In this document: positions 1 to 8,511 of the stretch, in pieces
Position numbering within the stretch: the stretch's first letter is position 1
Layout: the number at the start of each line of letters is the position of its first letter
From: Ruminococcus sp. AF31-8BH
GTDB taxonomy: Bacteria > Bacillota > Clostridia > Lachnospirales > Lachnospiraceae
Direction: 5' to 3'
DNA: 64,000 bases
Assembly (NCBI RefSeq): GCF_003460605.1
Contig: NZ_QTVN01000019.1
Coordinates: 357 to 64,356 of the forward strand
The notes under the pieces: model-generated
Seen by the model: the letters and a program-made list of their open reading frames with translations, nothing else
The model's database searches: none
Told to the model about the DNA's origin: nothing
Position numbers and translations under genes: made by a program

Positions 1-559
1 CAGGATCTGGCAGCTTTCCTTCAGTTTCTGGTTGTGACCTTCATTAATGTTAATTATCAGAACTTTTAGCTCCAGTGCAGGCTCTCCTCTGACTGTTTCA
101 TATGCATCGGACAAGCGATGTTCCATACATTCTCCGATCTTACGGTTCCCGTTGTAGAATACGATAAACTGCGGTGCGGGAATTTTCTGCTGTCTGCTGG
201 AGTATAAAGAAATTCCTTTTTCTTTTATGTACTTCTCGTATTCCTTGGCTATGTACATCAGATCACGCAGCGGGATATTAGGATTGTACGTAGATTGATG
301 CTCCCACAGAAATAAATCCAGGTCCAGAATAAATGCCAGATCATTCTTCATACTCATATATATGGCATTCTCCAATGTTACAATCTCCAGCTTGTCACAA
401 TCGCTGTAATTTTTCCCGTTCAACGCATTATACAATGACAACAGATTTTTCTTATCCGAAAAAAAGCATTCGAAAAATAGTATCCTTGTACTTCCTGTTT
501 GCTACCGGGAAGATGCTCTGCTCCTCCTGCAATCCATTACCAGCTTGTAGTTCCATCAT
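1..559 (-). pseudogene. Rpn-family (PD-(D/E)XK) nuclease/transposase-like gene, frameshifted and cut by the window edge
   Basis: Read on the minus strand, the translation begins MMELQAG after an AAAGGAG ribosome site and reaches KYKDTIFRMLF. It then hits a stop in frame. One base further on, the reading continues as SDKKNLLSLYNAL, then ENAIYMSMKNDLAFIL, then PNIPLRDLMYIAKEYEKYI, and PAPQFIVFYNG near the left edge. This is the usual order in the Rpn recombination-promoting nuclease/putative transposase family. The break lies in a run of seven A (459-465 on the plus strand); removing one base restores a single frame. The C-terminus lies outside the window. Family assignment is from recognised motifs. 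Whether it is a dead gene, a phase-variable one, or a sequencing error in the homopolymer cannot be settled here. Confidence 0.7.
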
Positions 560-920
560 AATAGGTACTCCTTTCCCGGGAGACCTGAACACGCTTATTT
601 CGAAATCTCCTGCTCTTAAATGTTTTTGGATTAAAAGCATAGATTTCTGAAATGTGTTTAGATAATACAAGATAGTGCCAACGCACTTTGATAATTGAAA
701 GAAATATGCTTTATGTTTATCTTAGCACAGTCTGGGCTTTTTGGAAATAAAAAATATATTAAAAATATATAAAATAAATTTTATAATTCAATATTTCTCT
801 TTTTACCTTCTTTCAAAAAAGCATACAAAAAAATGCCTAAATAAAAAAAGCCCCGCAAGGCTATATGTTTCAAATGATAAAAACATATCGCACCTGGCGG
901 AGCTTGTTTGGGTTGTGTTA
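560..920. other. AT-rich intergenic stretch, no gene seen
   Basis: This stretch lies between the Rpn-like gene start and the inverted-repeat element. It is very AT-rich around 720-850 and carries a run of A followed by a GC-rich hairpin half (about 841-862). I see no open frame with a ribosome site. It may hold the promoter of the Rpn-like gene, but I cannot pick one. Confidence 0.4.
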
Positions 921-1080
921 GAGCGTGCCCCCAAAAGGCTTTCTGCAAGATGTGCGTCACAATTTGTGGGAGATTTTGTCCGGATGAGGGTGCCGTAGCG
1001 GGCTACGGCAACTGAATTCGGGCAAAATATACCGCAAAGTGGGGCGTGCAGATTGCGGGAATGATTTTTCAAACAGACTC
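921..1080. mobile_element. MITE-like 160-bp imperfect inverted repeat flanked by TA
   Basis: The two halves 921-999 and 1002-1080 are reverse complements of each other with about 60 percent identity over 79 bases. They meet at a perfect GCCGTAGC/GCTACGGC core around 1000/1001. The ends read TA-GAG at 919-923 and CTC-TA at 1078-1082, so the element is bounded by TA dinucleotides, as expected for a TA target duplication. It has no coding capacity. Its right end supplies the last base of the TAG stop codon of the neighbouring 3D-domain gene. IS630/mariner-type MITEs use TA targets; membership here is inference. A BIME/REP-like or transcript-hairpin role is the alternative. Confidence 0.6.
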
Positions 1081-2393
1081 TAGTTCAGTCTGTAGACGTC
1101 TGCGCTTTGCAGTCCGAATGCAAGAGCTTCGGAGTGGCTGCCGCAGTAGATGTCAACGTGGCCGTAAGGGGTTCCAAGATCCTCTACGGTGTATACAGTT
1201 CCGTTGATCAGAAGCTGGGTTCCGAATGGTACGCCTGCCATGGCAACGGTTCTGCCTGCTGTAGGAACGGTTCCGCTGGCGGTAAGGTTTCCGGCGGTTC
1301 CGCAGCACTGTGCACAGTTGCAGTATGCGGTCAGAGTAAAGTTGCCAAGATAGGTTCCCTGAGAGGAAGAGCTGCTTCCGCTCTCGGATATACTTTCGGA
1401 ATTATCTGTACTATCGGAAGACGCTGTGTAAGAGTCGTCAGAGGAATCCTCATAATCGCTGTAGGAATCATCGGATTCTGTGTAGTCACTGTCGGATTCA
1501 CTGTAATCGCTATAGCCGTTATCTGCCTCACTGTAATCTTCCTCAGAAGACTCAGACTGACTGTTATCCTCTGCACTATCGTAATTTTCCTCAGAAGCAC
1601 TTTCTGCCTGTACAGCAGCCGCTGCTGCCGCTTCCTCTGCCGCACGCTCCGCCTCAGCAGCCTGCATCAGACTGTAGATGCTGCTGTCTGCACTGCTGAT
1701 CTGTGCGTTCAGAGCACTAATTTCGTCCTGGCTGGCACTGATCTGATAAATGTAGGACTGGATATTGTCGTTTGTATTAGCAGTGAGTACCAGAACCTCC
1801 TGCTGCTTGGCGGATTTCTCCGCAAGAAGGTCATTGATGGACTGTGCTTCCTCCTCAGCCTGCTCTTCCTGTGCCTTAATGTCAGCCTGAAGCTTCTTAT
1901 ATTTGTCCAGCATATCACGGTCATACTGGGAAATCTGTGCAATATTCTCGGCACGGTTCAAAAACTGCGCCAGATCCTGAGAGGATAAAAGCAGCTCCAG
2001 CATAGATGCACTGCCATTCTCATACATGTAAACAATACGCTTCTTCATATCCTCGTACTGCTTGTCGGATGTGGCCTTGGCCTCTTCAAGCTGTGCCTGA
2101 AGAGTTTTCAGCTCGTCCTCTTTCTCTGCTGCCTGGATTCCAAGCTCGGACACGCTGTTGGTAAGCTCTGTATACTGCGCATTCAGCTCTGCCAGATAGC
2201 TCTCAAGCTCCTGCTTCTTGCTCTCCAGGGATGCCATATTGGCCTGCTCCTGTGCCAGATCTGCCTGTGCGGCTTCCTTCTGGGCCTGTACGTCTGCAAG
2301 CTGCTCTTCTGTGGAAGATGCATATACAAAAGCAGGTGCGGATACGCTCATAATTCCTGTCAACAGTAACGCAAAAACTTTCTTAAATCTCAT
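1080..2393 (-). CDS. Secreted coiled-coil protein with C-terminal 3D domain (probable cell-wall hydrolase or binding protein)
   Basis: The start is the ATG at 2393 (MRFKKVFALLL), nine bases after GAGGTG; a longer in-frame GTG start lacks a ribosome site. A signal peptide ends near ASS (about residue 26). Residues about 27-250 form a heptad-rich coiled coil resembling the PcsB/CwlO N-terminal domain (YMYENGSASMLELLL, FLNRAENIAQI). A long Ala then Ser/Asp/Glu/Tyr-rich linker runs to about 345. The C-terminal 3D domain starts at TLTAYCNCAQCCG and ends with the VEDLG and GHVDIYCG blocks carrying the conserved aspartates. In PcsB/CwlO such coiled coils are controlled by FtsEX; the 3D domain occurs in lytic transglycosylases and YabE/YocH proteins. 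A role in peptidoglycan remodelling is inferred. The stop codon abuts the inverted-repeat element. Confidence 0.85.
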   Translation of the reverse strand: MRFKKVFALLLTGIMSVSAPAFVYASSTEEQLADVQAQKEAAQADLAQEQANMASLESKKQELESYLAELNAQYTELTNSVSELGIQAAEKEDELKTLQAQLEEAKATSDKQYEDMKKRIVYMYENGSASMLELLLSSQDLAQFLNRAENIAQISQYDRDMLDKYKKLQADIKAQEEQAEEEAQSINDLLAEKSAKQQEVLVLTANTNDNIQSYIYQISASQDEISALNAQISSADSSIYSLMQAAEAERAAEEAAAAAAVQAESASEENYDSAEDNSQSESSEEDYSEADNGYSDYSESDSDYTESDDSYSDYEDSSDDSYTASSDSTDNSESISESGSSSSSQGTYLGNFTLTAYCNCAQCCGTAGNLTASGTVPTAGRTVAMAGVPFGTQLLINGTVYTVEDLGTPYGHVDIYCGSHSEALAFGLQSADVYRLN

Positions 2394-2428
2394 ATATGTA
2401 AACACCTCATTATCTTTTTTCTAGGTTT

Positions 2429-2456
2429 AGTATAACACACTTTGTAATTATTGCAA
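2429..2456 (-). promoter_or_regulatory. Promoter of the 3D-domain gene
   Basis: On the minus strand TTGCAA (2451-2456) and TATACT (2429-2434) are separated by 16 bases, and the ribosome site and ATG follow about 35 bases downstream. This fits a housekeeping sigma-A promoter. Confidence 0.65.
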
Positions 2457-2531
2457 CACTTTATTTAAATTTCGTAACAATTGTGTAATATTTAAGAATT
2501 TTCCAAAATGTCATAAGTGCATTTACAGCAT

Positions 2532-2575
2532 AAAAAAATCCCCGCATCTCCTGGATTTCTCCCAGAAATGCGGGG
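2532..2575 (-). terminator. Rho-independent terminator after spoVG
   Basis: Arms at 2540-2547 and 2568-2575 (CCCCGCAT/ATGCGGGG), with an inner CTGG/CCAG stem, are followed on the minus strand by a run of seven T (2532-2538). It lies 18 bases past the spoVG stop. Confidence 0.9.
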
Positions 2576-2592
2576 TGTAAAAACCTCTTGTA

Positions 2593-2865
2593 TTATACCG
2601 CTGCTTCCTCAGCAGCAGCTTCCTGATACTTCTCGAGAATGATCGTCTGAATCTTGTCACGAGTGGAAGAATTGATGGGATGTGCAATATCCCGGTATTC
2701 TCCATCGGTTGCTTTGCGGCTTGGCATTGCGATGAAAAGTCCCTTCTCGCCCTCAATCACCTTGATGTCATGTACTACAAATTCTTCATCAATGGTGATG
2801 GAAACTACGGCTTTCATCTTTCCCTCCTTCGCAACCTTTCTCACCCGTACGTCTGTAATGTTCAT
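2593..2865 (-). CDS. spoVG: Septation/stage V sporulation protein SpoVG
   Basis: This 90-residue protein begins [11 protein letters not shown] and carries the typical [17 protein letters not shown] and [10 protein letters not shown] blocks. The Ala/Glu-rich tail is usual in clostridia. SpoVG is a small nucleic-acid-binding regulator that affects asymmetric septation and capsule or virulence genes in other Firmicutes. The ATG at 2865 follows AAAGGGGCAGC; longer in-frame starts lack a ribosome site. It lies 53 bases after glgD on the same strand, so it may be co-transcribed with glgCD. A terminator directly follows. Confidence 0.95.
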   Translation of the reverse strand: MNITDVRVRKVAKEGKMKAVVSITIDEEFVVHDIKVIEGEKGLFIAMPSRKATDGEYRDIAHPINSSTRDKIQTIILEKYQEAAAEEAAV

Positions 2866-2885
2866 TTTTGCTGCCCCTTTCCTCT

Positions 2886-2917
2886 CAACCGCTTCTGCTG
2901 CGGTTGAAGTCTTTTTT
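2886..2917 (+). terminator. Hairpin with plus-strand T tract between glgD and spoVG
   Basis: CAACCGC (2886-2892) pairs with GCGGTTG (2900-2906), and T-rich sequence follows at 2910-2917 on the plus strand. As oriented, it would stop transcription running opposite to glgD and spoVG. On the gene strand it has an A tract before the stem and no T tract after it, so it is not a normal terminator for glgD. Confidence 0.5.
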
Positions 2918-2918
2918 A

Positions 2919-4037
2919 TTATAAGGTATATCTTTCGTTTTTCTCTACGACGATCTTCACTTCTCCTTCGCCGCTGTAATAAGAGTTGGCACGGATGGTA
3001 TCCCTGCTCTCTACGATACAATTCTCGATATGTGTATTATCCCCCAGATACACATCGTTCAGGATTACGGAATTCTTAATTACACAGTTGTTTCCAACAA
3101 ATACATCCTTAAACAGAACGGAATTCTCAACCACTCCGTTTACAATACAGCCGCTGGAGATCAGACTGTTCTTCACCACTGCGCCAGGGTTGTATTTGGC
3201 TGGCGGAAGGTCATCGATCTTGGTCTTGATTCCAGGCTCCTGCTTGAAGAAATAGTTGCGGATCTCCGGCTTCAGGAAATCCATGTTGGTCTTATAATAG
3301 GATTCCACAGTGGAAATATTGCTCCAGTAGCTGTCGATCTTGTAGCCATAGATTCGCTTCAGATTCTTGTAGCGAATGAGAATATCTTTTACAAAATCAT
3401 TGCGACCTTCCTGGGCAGCTTTCTCGATAAGCTCGATCAGCTGTCTTCTTCGGATCACATAGATACCTGTGGAAATGGTGTTGTACGGGGAAACCATAGG
3501 CTTCTCCTCGAACTCCTCAATCCTGCAGTCCTCATTCATGCGAAGAACACCGAAACGCTCTACCTCGGACGGATCCGGGCATGTGGTGCACACAACGGTA
3601 ATGTCAGCGCGTTTCGCAATGTGATATTCCAGAACCTTGTTGTAGTCCATCTTGTAAACGCAGTCACCGGAAGCGATTACAACGTAAGGTTCATGGCTGT
3701 TTTTCAAAAAACTTAAGTTCTGATAAATAGCATCTGCGGTTCCCTGATACCAGAAACCGTTTTCTTTGGTGATAGTAGGTGTAAATACGAAAAGACCGCC
3801 TTGCTTTCTTCCGAAATCCCACCACTTGGAGGAGCTTAAATGCTCATTCAGGGAACGGGCATTGTACTGGGTCAGTACTGCAACCTTCTGGATGCGGGAG
3901 TTTGCCATATTGCTAAGGGCAAAATCTATACTTCTATAGCTTCCGGCAATCGGCATTGCTGCAATTGCCCTCTTATCTGATAATTCTCTCATGCGGTTGT
4001 TATTACCGCCAGCTAAAATAATACCAATCGCTCTCAT
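2919..4037 (-). CDS. glgD: Glucose-1-phosphate adenylyltransferase subunit GlgD (regulatory-type)
   Basis: The 372-residue protein has a nucleotidyltransferase fold followed by left-handed beta-helix repeats at the C-terminus (from about residue 285). It matches Glg[35 protein letters not shown] and [18 protein letters not shown]. The GlgC-type G-x-G-x-R-L loop is replaced by NNNR, in keeping with GlgD being a poorly catalytic partner of GlgC in the ADP-glucose pyrophosphorylase complex that starts glycogen synthesis. Its ATG overlaps the glgC stop by four bases (ATGA), so the two are translationally coupled. Confidence 0.95.
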   Translation of the reverse strand: MRAIGIILAGGNNNRMRELSDKRAIAAMPIAGSYRSIDFALSNMANSRIQKVAVLTQYNARSLNEHLSSSKWWDFGRKQGGLFVFTPTITKENGFWYQGTADAIYQNLSFLKNSHEPYVVIASGDCVYKMDYNKVLEYHIAKRADITVVCTTCPDPSEVERFGVLRMNEDCRIEEFEEKPMVSPYNTISTGIYVIRRRQLIELIEKAAQEGRNDFVKDILIRYKNLKRIYGYKIDSYWSNISTVESYYKTNMDFLKPEIRNYFFKQEPGIKTKIDDLPPAKYNPGAVVKNSLISSGCIVNGVVENSVLFKDVFVGNNCVIKNSVILNDVYLGDNTHIENCIVESRDTIRANSYYSGEGEVKIVVEKNERYTL

Positions 4038-5311
4038 GCTTTGTCACCGTCCTTTGCTGCAATTACCTGTCCGCTTTCCAGAATGCCCTCCGGATAATCC
4101 TCCGCTTTGGTCACGCCGGAAACCGCCGTGTTCTTTCCAATCTTAACATTGTCCGGAATCACGGAGCCTTCTCCTATGGTCGCAATGCCAAATGCATATA
4201 CAGCAGGCTTCAGCACATTTGGTGCTTCCTCGCCGCAGCCAAGAACCACGTTATTGCCGATGGTTACATCCTCTGCTACAATAGCCTTGTCCATGTCTAC
4301 ATTCTCGCCGATGGTTGTATTTCGCATAATAATGGAATTCTTAATTACGCTTCCTTTACCGATTACAACGTTCGGCCCGATTACAGAATTATGTATCTCG
4401 CCATAAATTTCAGAGCCCTCGCCGATCAGACATCTGTCCAGAACAGCCTCCTCGGAAATATACTGCGGCTGGATAATATCGCCTTTGGTGTAGATTTTCC
4501 AGAATTCCTCATAAAGATTGAACTCCGGAATAATATCGATAAGCTCCATATTTGCTTCCCAGTAGGAGCCAAGAGTTCCTACGTCTTTCCAGTAGCCGTT
4601 GTACTCATAAGCAAAAAGACGCTGTCCCTTTTCCTTACAGTATGGAAGAATGTGTTTACCAAAATCACAGCTTTGCTGATCCTTCAATGCATAAAGAGCT
4701 TCTTTAAGAACCGGCCAGCTGAAAATATAAATACCCATGGAAGCAAGATTGCTGCTTGGATGCTCCGGTTTCTCTTCAAATTCCGTTACGCGGAAGGTCT
4801 CATCTGTTACCATGATACCAAAACGGCTGGCTTCCTCAATAGGTACCGGCATACAGGCGATGGTCACATCTGCCTTGTTCGCCTTATGGAAGTCGAGCAT
4901 AACCTCGTAATCCATCTTATATATATGATCTCCGGAAAGGATAAGCACATAATCAGGATTGTACTGCTCCATATACGCCATATTCTGGAAAATGGCATTG
5001 GCTGTTCCTGTGTACCACTCGCTGTTTGTGCTCTTCTCGTAAGGTGGAAGTACGGTTACGCCGCCTTCATTTCTGTCCAGGTCCCACGGAACACCGATAC
5101 CGATATGGGTATTCAGTCTCAGAGGCTGATACTGTGTCAGAACTCCTACTGTATCAATTCCTGAATTAATACAGTTACTTAATGGAAAATCAATGATACG
5201 GTATTTTCCTCCAAAAGCTACTGCTGGTTTGGCCACTTTTTCTGTCAGTACCCCAAGTCTGCTGCCTTGGCCGCCGGCTAAGAGCATGGCAATCATTTCT
5301 TTTTTAATCAT
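4034..5311 (-). CDS. glgC: Glucose-1-phosphate adenylyltransferase GlgC
   Basis: The 425-residue protein makes ADP-glucose from ATP and glucose-1-phosphate, the committed step of bacterial glycogen synthesis. The nucleotide loop [14 protein letters not shown] is intact near residue 11, followed by [38 protein letters not shown] and FEEKPEHP. The C-terminal part is a beta-helix of hexapeptide-like repeats. It is the first gene of glgC-glgD(-spoVG) with its own promoter about 30 bases upstream and overlaps glgD by four bases. No glycogen synthase or branching enzyme lies nearby; the phosphorylase glgP is about 50 kb away. Confidence 0.97.
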   Translation of the reverse strand: MIKKEMIAMLLAGGQGSRLGVLTEKVAKPAVAFGGKYRIIDFPLSNCINSGIDTVGVLTQYQPLRLNTHIGIGVPWDLDRNEGGVTVLPPYEKSTNSEWYTGTANAIFQNMAYMEQYNPDYVLILSGDHIYKMDYEVMLDFHKANKADVTIACMPVPIEEASRFGIMVTDETFRVTEFEEKPEHPSSNLASMGIYIFSWPVLKEALYALKDQQSCDFGKHILPYCKEKGQRLFAYEYNGYWKDVGTLGSYWEANMELIDIIPEFNLYEEFWKIYTKGDIIQPQYISEEAVLDRCLIGEGSEIYGEIHNSVIGPNVVIGKGSVIKNSIIMRNTTIGENVDMDKAIVAEDVTIGNNVVLGCGEEAPNVLKPAVYAFGIATIGEGSVIPDNVKIGKNTAVSGVTKAEDYPEGILESGQVIAAKDGDKA

Positions 5312-5343
5312 GCTATCACCTCTTGTTGTAGTTATGATTTATC

Positions 5344-5372
5344 ATTATACCATACTTCTCCTGTTTAGTGAA
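5344..5372 (-). promoter_or_regulatory. Promoter of glgC-glgD
   Basis: Minus-strand TTCACT (5367-5372) and TATAAT (5344-5349) lie 17 bases apart; a GAGGTGATAGC ribosome site and the glgC ATG follow. Confidence 0.65.
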
Positions 5373-5493
5373 CATTTATTACAATTTTTTTGGTCTCATT
5401 TTACTTTTTTTATCGTTATTGTACATGTTTTTTCGACAGCATTCGAATTTGGCTTGTTGCTTTTGGATATTTTGTACAGGAAGAAAGAAATAC

Positions 5494-5522
5494 TTTTCAT
5501 TTTTCATGGTTCGGGGTATAAT
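5494..5522 (+). promoter_or_regulatory. Promoter of murC
   Basis: TTTTCA (5494-5499) and a perfect TATAAT (5517-5522) are separated by 17 bases. The start site would fall near 5529, which excludes the in-frame ATG at 5525 as the murC start. Confidence 0.6.
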
Positions 5523-5590
5523 AAATGAAAATAAAAACGCAGTTTTCTCATTATGGGAAGCTGTCACATTCATTTTATGAGGAGATTAAT

Positions 5591-6970
5591 ATGTATCAGA
5601 TAGACTTTCATAAACCGCTTCATATTCACTTTATCGGTATTGGCGGAATCAGCATGAGCGGACTTGCTGAGATCCTTCTGGGTGAGGAGTTCAAGGTATC
5701 CGGTTCTGATGCCAAGGAGAGCCCCCTTACGGATTCTCTTACGAAGAAGGGTGCACGTATTTTTTACGGACAGCGCGCTTCCAATATTACAGACGATGTA
5801 GAGCTTGTGGTTTACACTGCAGCCATCCATCCTGACAACCCGGAATACGCCTGCGCAGTGGAAAAAGGCATTCCTATGCTTACCCGAGCCCAGCTTCTTG
5901 GACAGATCATGCGTAACTACGACACACCGATCGCTGTTTCCGGAACTCATGGCAAAACTACCACTACCTCTATGATTTCCCAGATTCTTCTGGAGGCAGA
6001 CGCAGATCCTACCATCAGCGTTGGCGGAATCCTTCCGTCCATCGGGGGAAATATCCGAGTAGGACAGTCTGAGACCTTTGTCACAGAGGCTTGCGAGTAT
6101 ACCAACAGCTTTTTAAGCTTTTTCCCGAAGATCAGCATTATCCTGAACATTGACGCAGACCATCTGGACTTTTTCAAGGATATTGACGACATCCGTCATT
6201 CCTTCCGCAAATTTGCCCAGCTGCTGCCATCTGACGGAGCCCTGATCATCAATGCGGACACACCTCGCTATGAGGAAATTATCGAAGGACTTCCCTGCAA
6301 GGTCATTACATACGGCCTGGAGCACGACGCACAGTATCAGGCTGCTGATATCACCTATGACAAATACGGTCACGCTTCCTTCACCGTTATGAAGGATGGT
6401 AAGAAAGCCGGAAGCTTCTATCTGAAGGTTCCGGGCAGCCACAATGTTTCCAATGCACTGGCTGCGATTGCACTGGCACAGCTTCTTCAGATCCCGGACG
6501 AGGTTACCGTGAAGGGACTTGGAAGCTTCACAGGTACAGACCGCCGTTTCCAGTACAAGGGTGAAGTGGCAGGCGTTACCATTGTGGATGATTATGCACA
6601 TCATCCCACAGAGATCCAGGCAACCTTAAACGCAGCACACAATTATCCCCACAAGAAGCTGTGGTGCGTTTTTCAGCCGCACACTTATACTCGTACCAAG
6701 GCACTTCTTCCAGAGTTTGCCAAGGCACTTACCCTGGCTGACCATGTAGTTCTGGCTGACATTTATGCGGCAAGAGAAACCGATACTCTTGGAATTTCTT
6801 CCGAGGATCTTCAGGCGAAGATTAAAGAGCTGGGTACTCCATGCGAATACTTCCCTACCTTTGACGAGATCGAGACTTATCTTCTGAACAACTGCGCTCC
6901 TGGAGATCTGCTGATCACAATGGGTGCCGGAGATGTTGTGAAAATCGGGGAGCAGCTGCTTGGCAAATAA
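5591..6970 (+). CDS. murC: UDP-N-acetylmuramate--L-alanine ligase
   Basis: MurC adds L-alanine to UDP-MurNAc in cytoplasmic peptidoglycan precursor synthesis. With the start at 5591 (after ATGAGGAG, seven bases upstream) the protein has 459 residues, the usual length. Visible motifs are the N-terminal GIGG nucleotide loop (16-19), the ATP loop GTHGKTTTT (118-126), the HADHLD-like NIDADHLD, GTDRRFQ and DDYAHHPTEI. It is monocistronic, lying between a promoter and a terminator, and is divergent from glgCD. Confidence 0.97.
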   Translation: MYQIDFHKPLHIHFIGIGGISMSGLAEILLGEEFKVSGSDAKESPLTDSLTKKGARIFYGQRASNITDDVELVVYTAAIHPDNPEYACAVEKGIPMLTRAQLLGQIMRNYDTPIAVSGTHGKTTTTSMISQILLEADADPTISVGGILPSIGGNIRVGQSETFVTEACEYTNSFLSFFPKISIILNIDADHLDFFKDIDDIRHSFRKFAQLLPSDGALIINADTPRYEEIIEGLPCKVITYGLEHDAQYQAADITYDKYGHASFTVMKDGKKAGSFYLKVPGSHNVSNALAAIALAQLLQIPDEVTVKGLGSFTGTDRRFQYKGEVAGVTIVDDYAHHPTEIQATLNAAHNYPHKKLWCVFQPHTYTRTKALLPEFAKALTLADHVVLADIYAARETDTLGISSEDLQAKIKELGTPCEYFPTFDEIETYLLNNCAPGDLLITMGAGDVVKIGEQLLGK

Positions 6971-7016
6971 GATTTGTACGGTATTTCGCCGGTTCCAGCA
7001 ATAAAATATAAAAATG

Positions 7017-7268
7017 TTATCCACATCAAAAGAAGCTTGTATTTGCAAGCTTCTTTTTAGTTATCCACATTATCCACATGCTTATGCACATTTTCACATT
7101 GTGCTGCATGTGGATTCTTTTGTGCATAATCCACTTAACATAATATTACGACAGAGTTCGACACGAATTGCTATTTTTCTTTATTTTTCAAGAGGTTACA
7201 GGTTTCCCATAAACATTATGCGCAACTTGATTTCCACATTATCCACATTATCCACACTGTAATCCACA
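7017..7268. promoter_or_regulatory. DnaA-box cluster upstream of the dnaD-dnaC operon
   Basis: There are seven perfect TTATNCACA boxes in 252 bases: 7017-7025, 7061-7069, 7070-7078, 7082-7090, 7239-7247 and 7248-7256 on the plus strand, and 7121-7129 on the minus strand. Two pairs are directly abutting (nine-base register). One-mismatch boxes lie at 7216-7224 and 7260-7268. An AT-rich stretch (about 7130-7215) separates the two groups. The cluster fills the murC to dnaD spacer. In Bacillus subtilis DnaA binds in front of the dnaB-dnaI operon; a similar control of initiation genes is inferred here. No dnaA, dnaN or rpmH lies in the window, so oriC itself is unlikely but not excluded. Confidence 0.85.
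7028..7058 (+). terminator. Terminator of murC
   Basis: GAAGCTTG (7032-7039) and CAAGCTTC (7046-7053) form a perfect stem with a six-base loop, followed by five T. An A run on the other side makes it potentially bidirectional. A DnaA box precedes it and two follow immediately. Confidence 0.9.
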
Positions 7269-7293
7269 CACATTCCGGCGGAAAAATATTCTA

Positions 7294-7322
7294 TTCTCTT
7301 TTAAAAAAGGTTGTGCTATAAT
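7294..7322 (+). promoter_or_regulatory. Promoter of the dnaD-dnaC-prs operon
   Basis: A perfect TATAAT (7317-7322) has only a weak -35 element (TTCTCT at 7294-7299, spacing 17). It lies 25 bases after the last DnaA-like box, so DnaA bound there could touch or block RNA polymerase. Confidence 0.55.
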
Positions 7323-7351
7323 GCAGACAACAACCGCAAGGAGAATATCAC

Positions 7352-8497
7352 ATGATCACGTTACATAGTACAGAGGCAAATGATGTCACTGTTTTATCCA
7401 ATGTTTTTATCGACCGTTTTATGCCAAGAGCAGGCGGCGAATTTGTAAAAGTATATATTTATCTGCTGCGCATGCTTGGCAGCCCCCAGGAAGCCTTCGG
7501 GCTTTCCCAGATGGCAGATTCTCTGCTTTGTACAGAAGGTGATATTCTCCGTGCACTGAAATACTGGGAGAATGAGAAACTGGTTTCTCTTATATATGAA
7601 GGAAATGCGCTGACGGGGATTACACTTCTGACACCGCGGAACAAGGCAGATGAAATTTCTGTAAATGCAGAGCAGGATTTCCCTGTCCAGGAAAATCCTC
7701 TGTCAAATTTAGAGAATGCGGCTGCTGTCTCATCACAGGACACTGCATTCCCGGTCCCTGACAGAACTGGATCTTCTTCCTCTTCACCCGCTCCTTCCAA
7801 GCCCCTTTCCGAGAGCAGGCATCTTACCCCGGACCGGGTGAAGGAGCTGAAGCAGAACGAAGATATTGTCCAGCTGCTTTACATTGCGGAGCAGTATCTG
7901 GGCAAGACCCTTACCCCTACGGAGACCCGCAAGATCCTGTTTTTCTATGATGAGCTGCATATGTCTGTGGATCTTATTGATTATCTGATCGAGTACTGTG
8001 TGGGACGGGATCACCGCAGCATCCGTTATATTGAGACCGTAGCCATGGCATGGAAGGAGGAGGGAATCACAACCGTAGAAATGGCCAAGGATTCCACCTC
8101 CCGCTACAGCAAAGAATATTTCACCGTTCTCAAAGCCATGGGAATTACCAACCGCAATCCTGCCGACACAGAGATTGCCCTGATCAACACCTGGACCAAA
8201 GAGTACGGCTTTACCATGGACCTGATCCAGGAGGCCTGTTCCCGCACGGTTCTTCAGACCGGACAGCCCAGCTTCCCATATGCAGACAAGATCCTGCAAA
8301 GCTGGAGTAAGAAGAAGATCCGTACCCTGGAGGATGTACGCCTTCAGGATGCCCAGCACCAGAAGCGCAAGCTGGAAAAGGCAGCCAAGACACCAGCTCC
8401 GCTGCCAAAGGCCACCAACCGCTTCAATAATTTCCACCAGCGGGATTACGATTTCGCAGAATACGAGAAGAAGCTCCTGAATAACAGCACCAACTAG
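7352..8497 (+). CDS. DnaD/DnaB-like replication initiation protein
   Basis: The 381-residue protein has an N-terminal winged-helix region (about 10-100, FIDRFMPRAGGEFVKVYIYL), a Ser/Pro-rich linker, and two DnaD-type helical domains. The first is about 165-240 with FFYDELHMSVDLIDYLIEYC; the second is about 258-330 with INTWTKEYGFTMDLIQEAC. DnaD/DnaB-family proteins remodel the origin and help load the replicative helicase. It is followed after 14 bases by a DnaC/DnaI-type loader, the same pairing as B. subtilis dnaB-dnaI. The ATG at 7352 follows AAGGAG. I leave the symbol empty because dnaB versus dnaD cannot be decided. Confidence 0.9.
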   Translation: MITLHSTEANDVTVLSNVFIDRFMPRAGGEFVKVYIYLLRMLGSPQEAFGLSQMADSLLCTEGDILRALKYWENEKLVSLIYEGNALTGITLLTPRNKADEISVNAEQDFPVQENPLSNLENAAAVSSQDTAFPVPDRTGSSSSSPAPSKPLSESRHLTPDRVKELKQNEDIVQLLYIAEQYLGKTLTPTETRKILFFYDELHMSVDLIDYLIEYCVGRDHRSIRYIETVAMAWKEEGITTVEMAKDSTSRYSKEYFTVLKAMGITNRNPADTEIALINTWTKEYGFTMDLIQEACSRTVLQTGQPSFPYADKILQSWSKKKIRTLEDVRLQDAQHQKRKLEKAAKTPAPLPKATNRFNNFHQRDYDFAEYEKKLLNNSTN

Positions 8498-8511
8498 AAG
8501 GAGAAATTTAC

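Noticed and set aside
1107..1988. A 293-codon plus-strand frame rich in Val, Ile and Cys
   Set aside because: It is the complement of the coiled-coil and Ser/Asp linker of the 3D-domain protein; no ribosome site.
7017..7268. Calling the DnaA-box cluster the chromosomal origin
   Set aside because: dnaA, dnaN, recF and rpmH are absent from the window and I cannot compute GC skew, so I keep it as a DnaA-box cluster.
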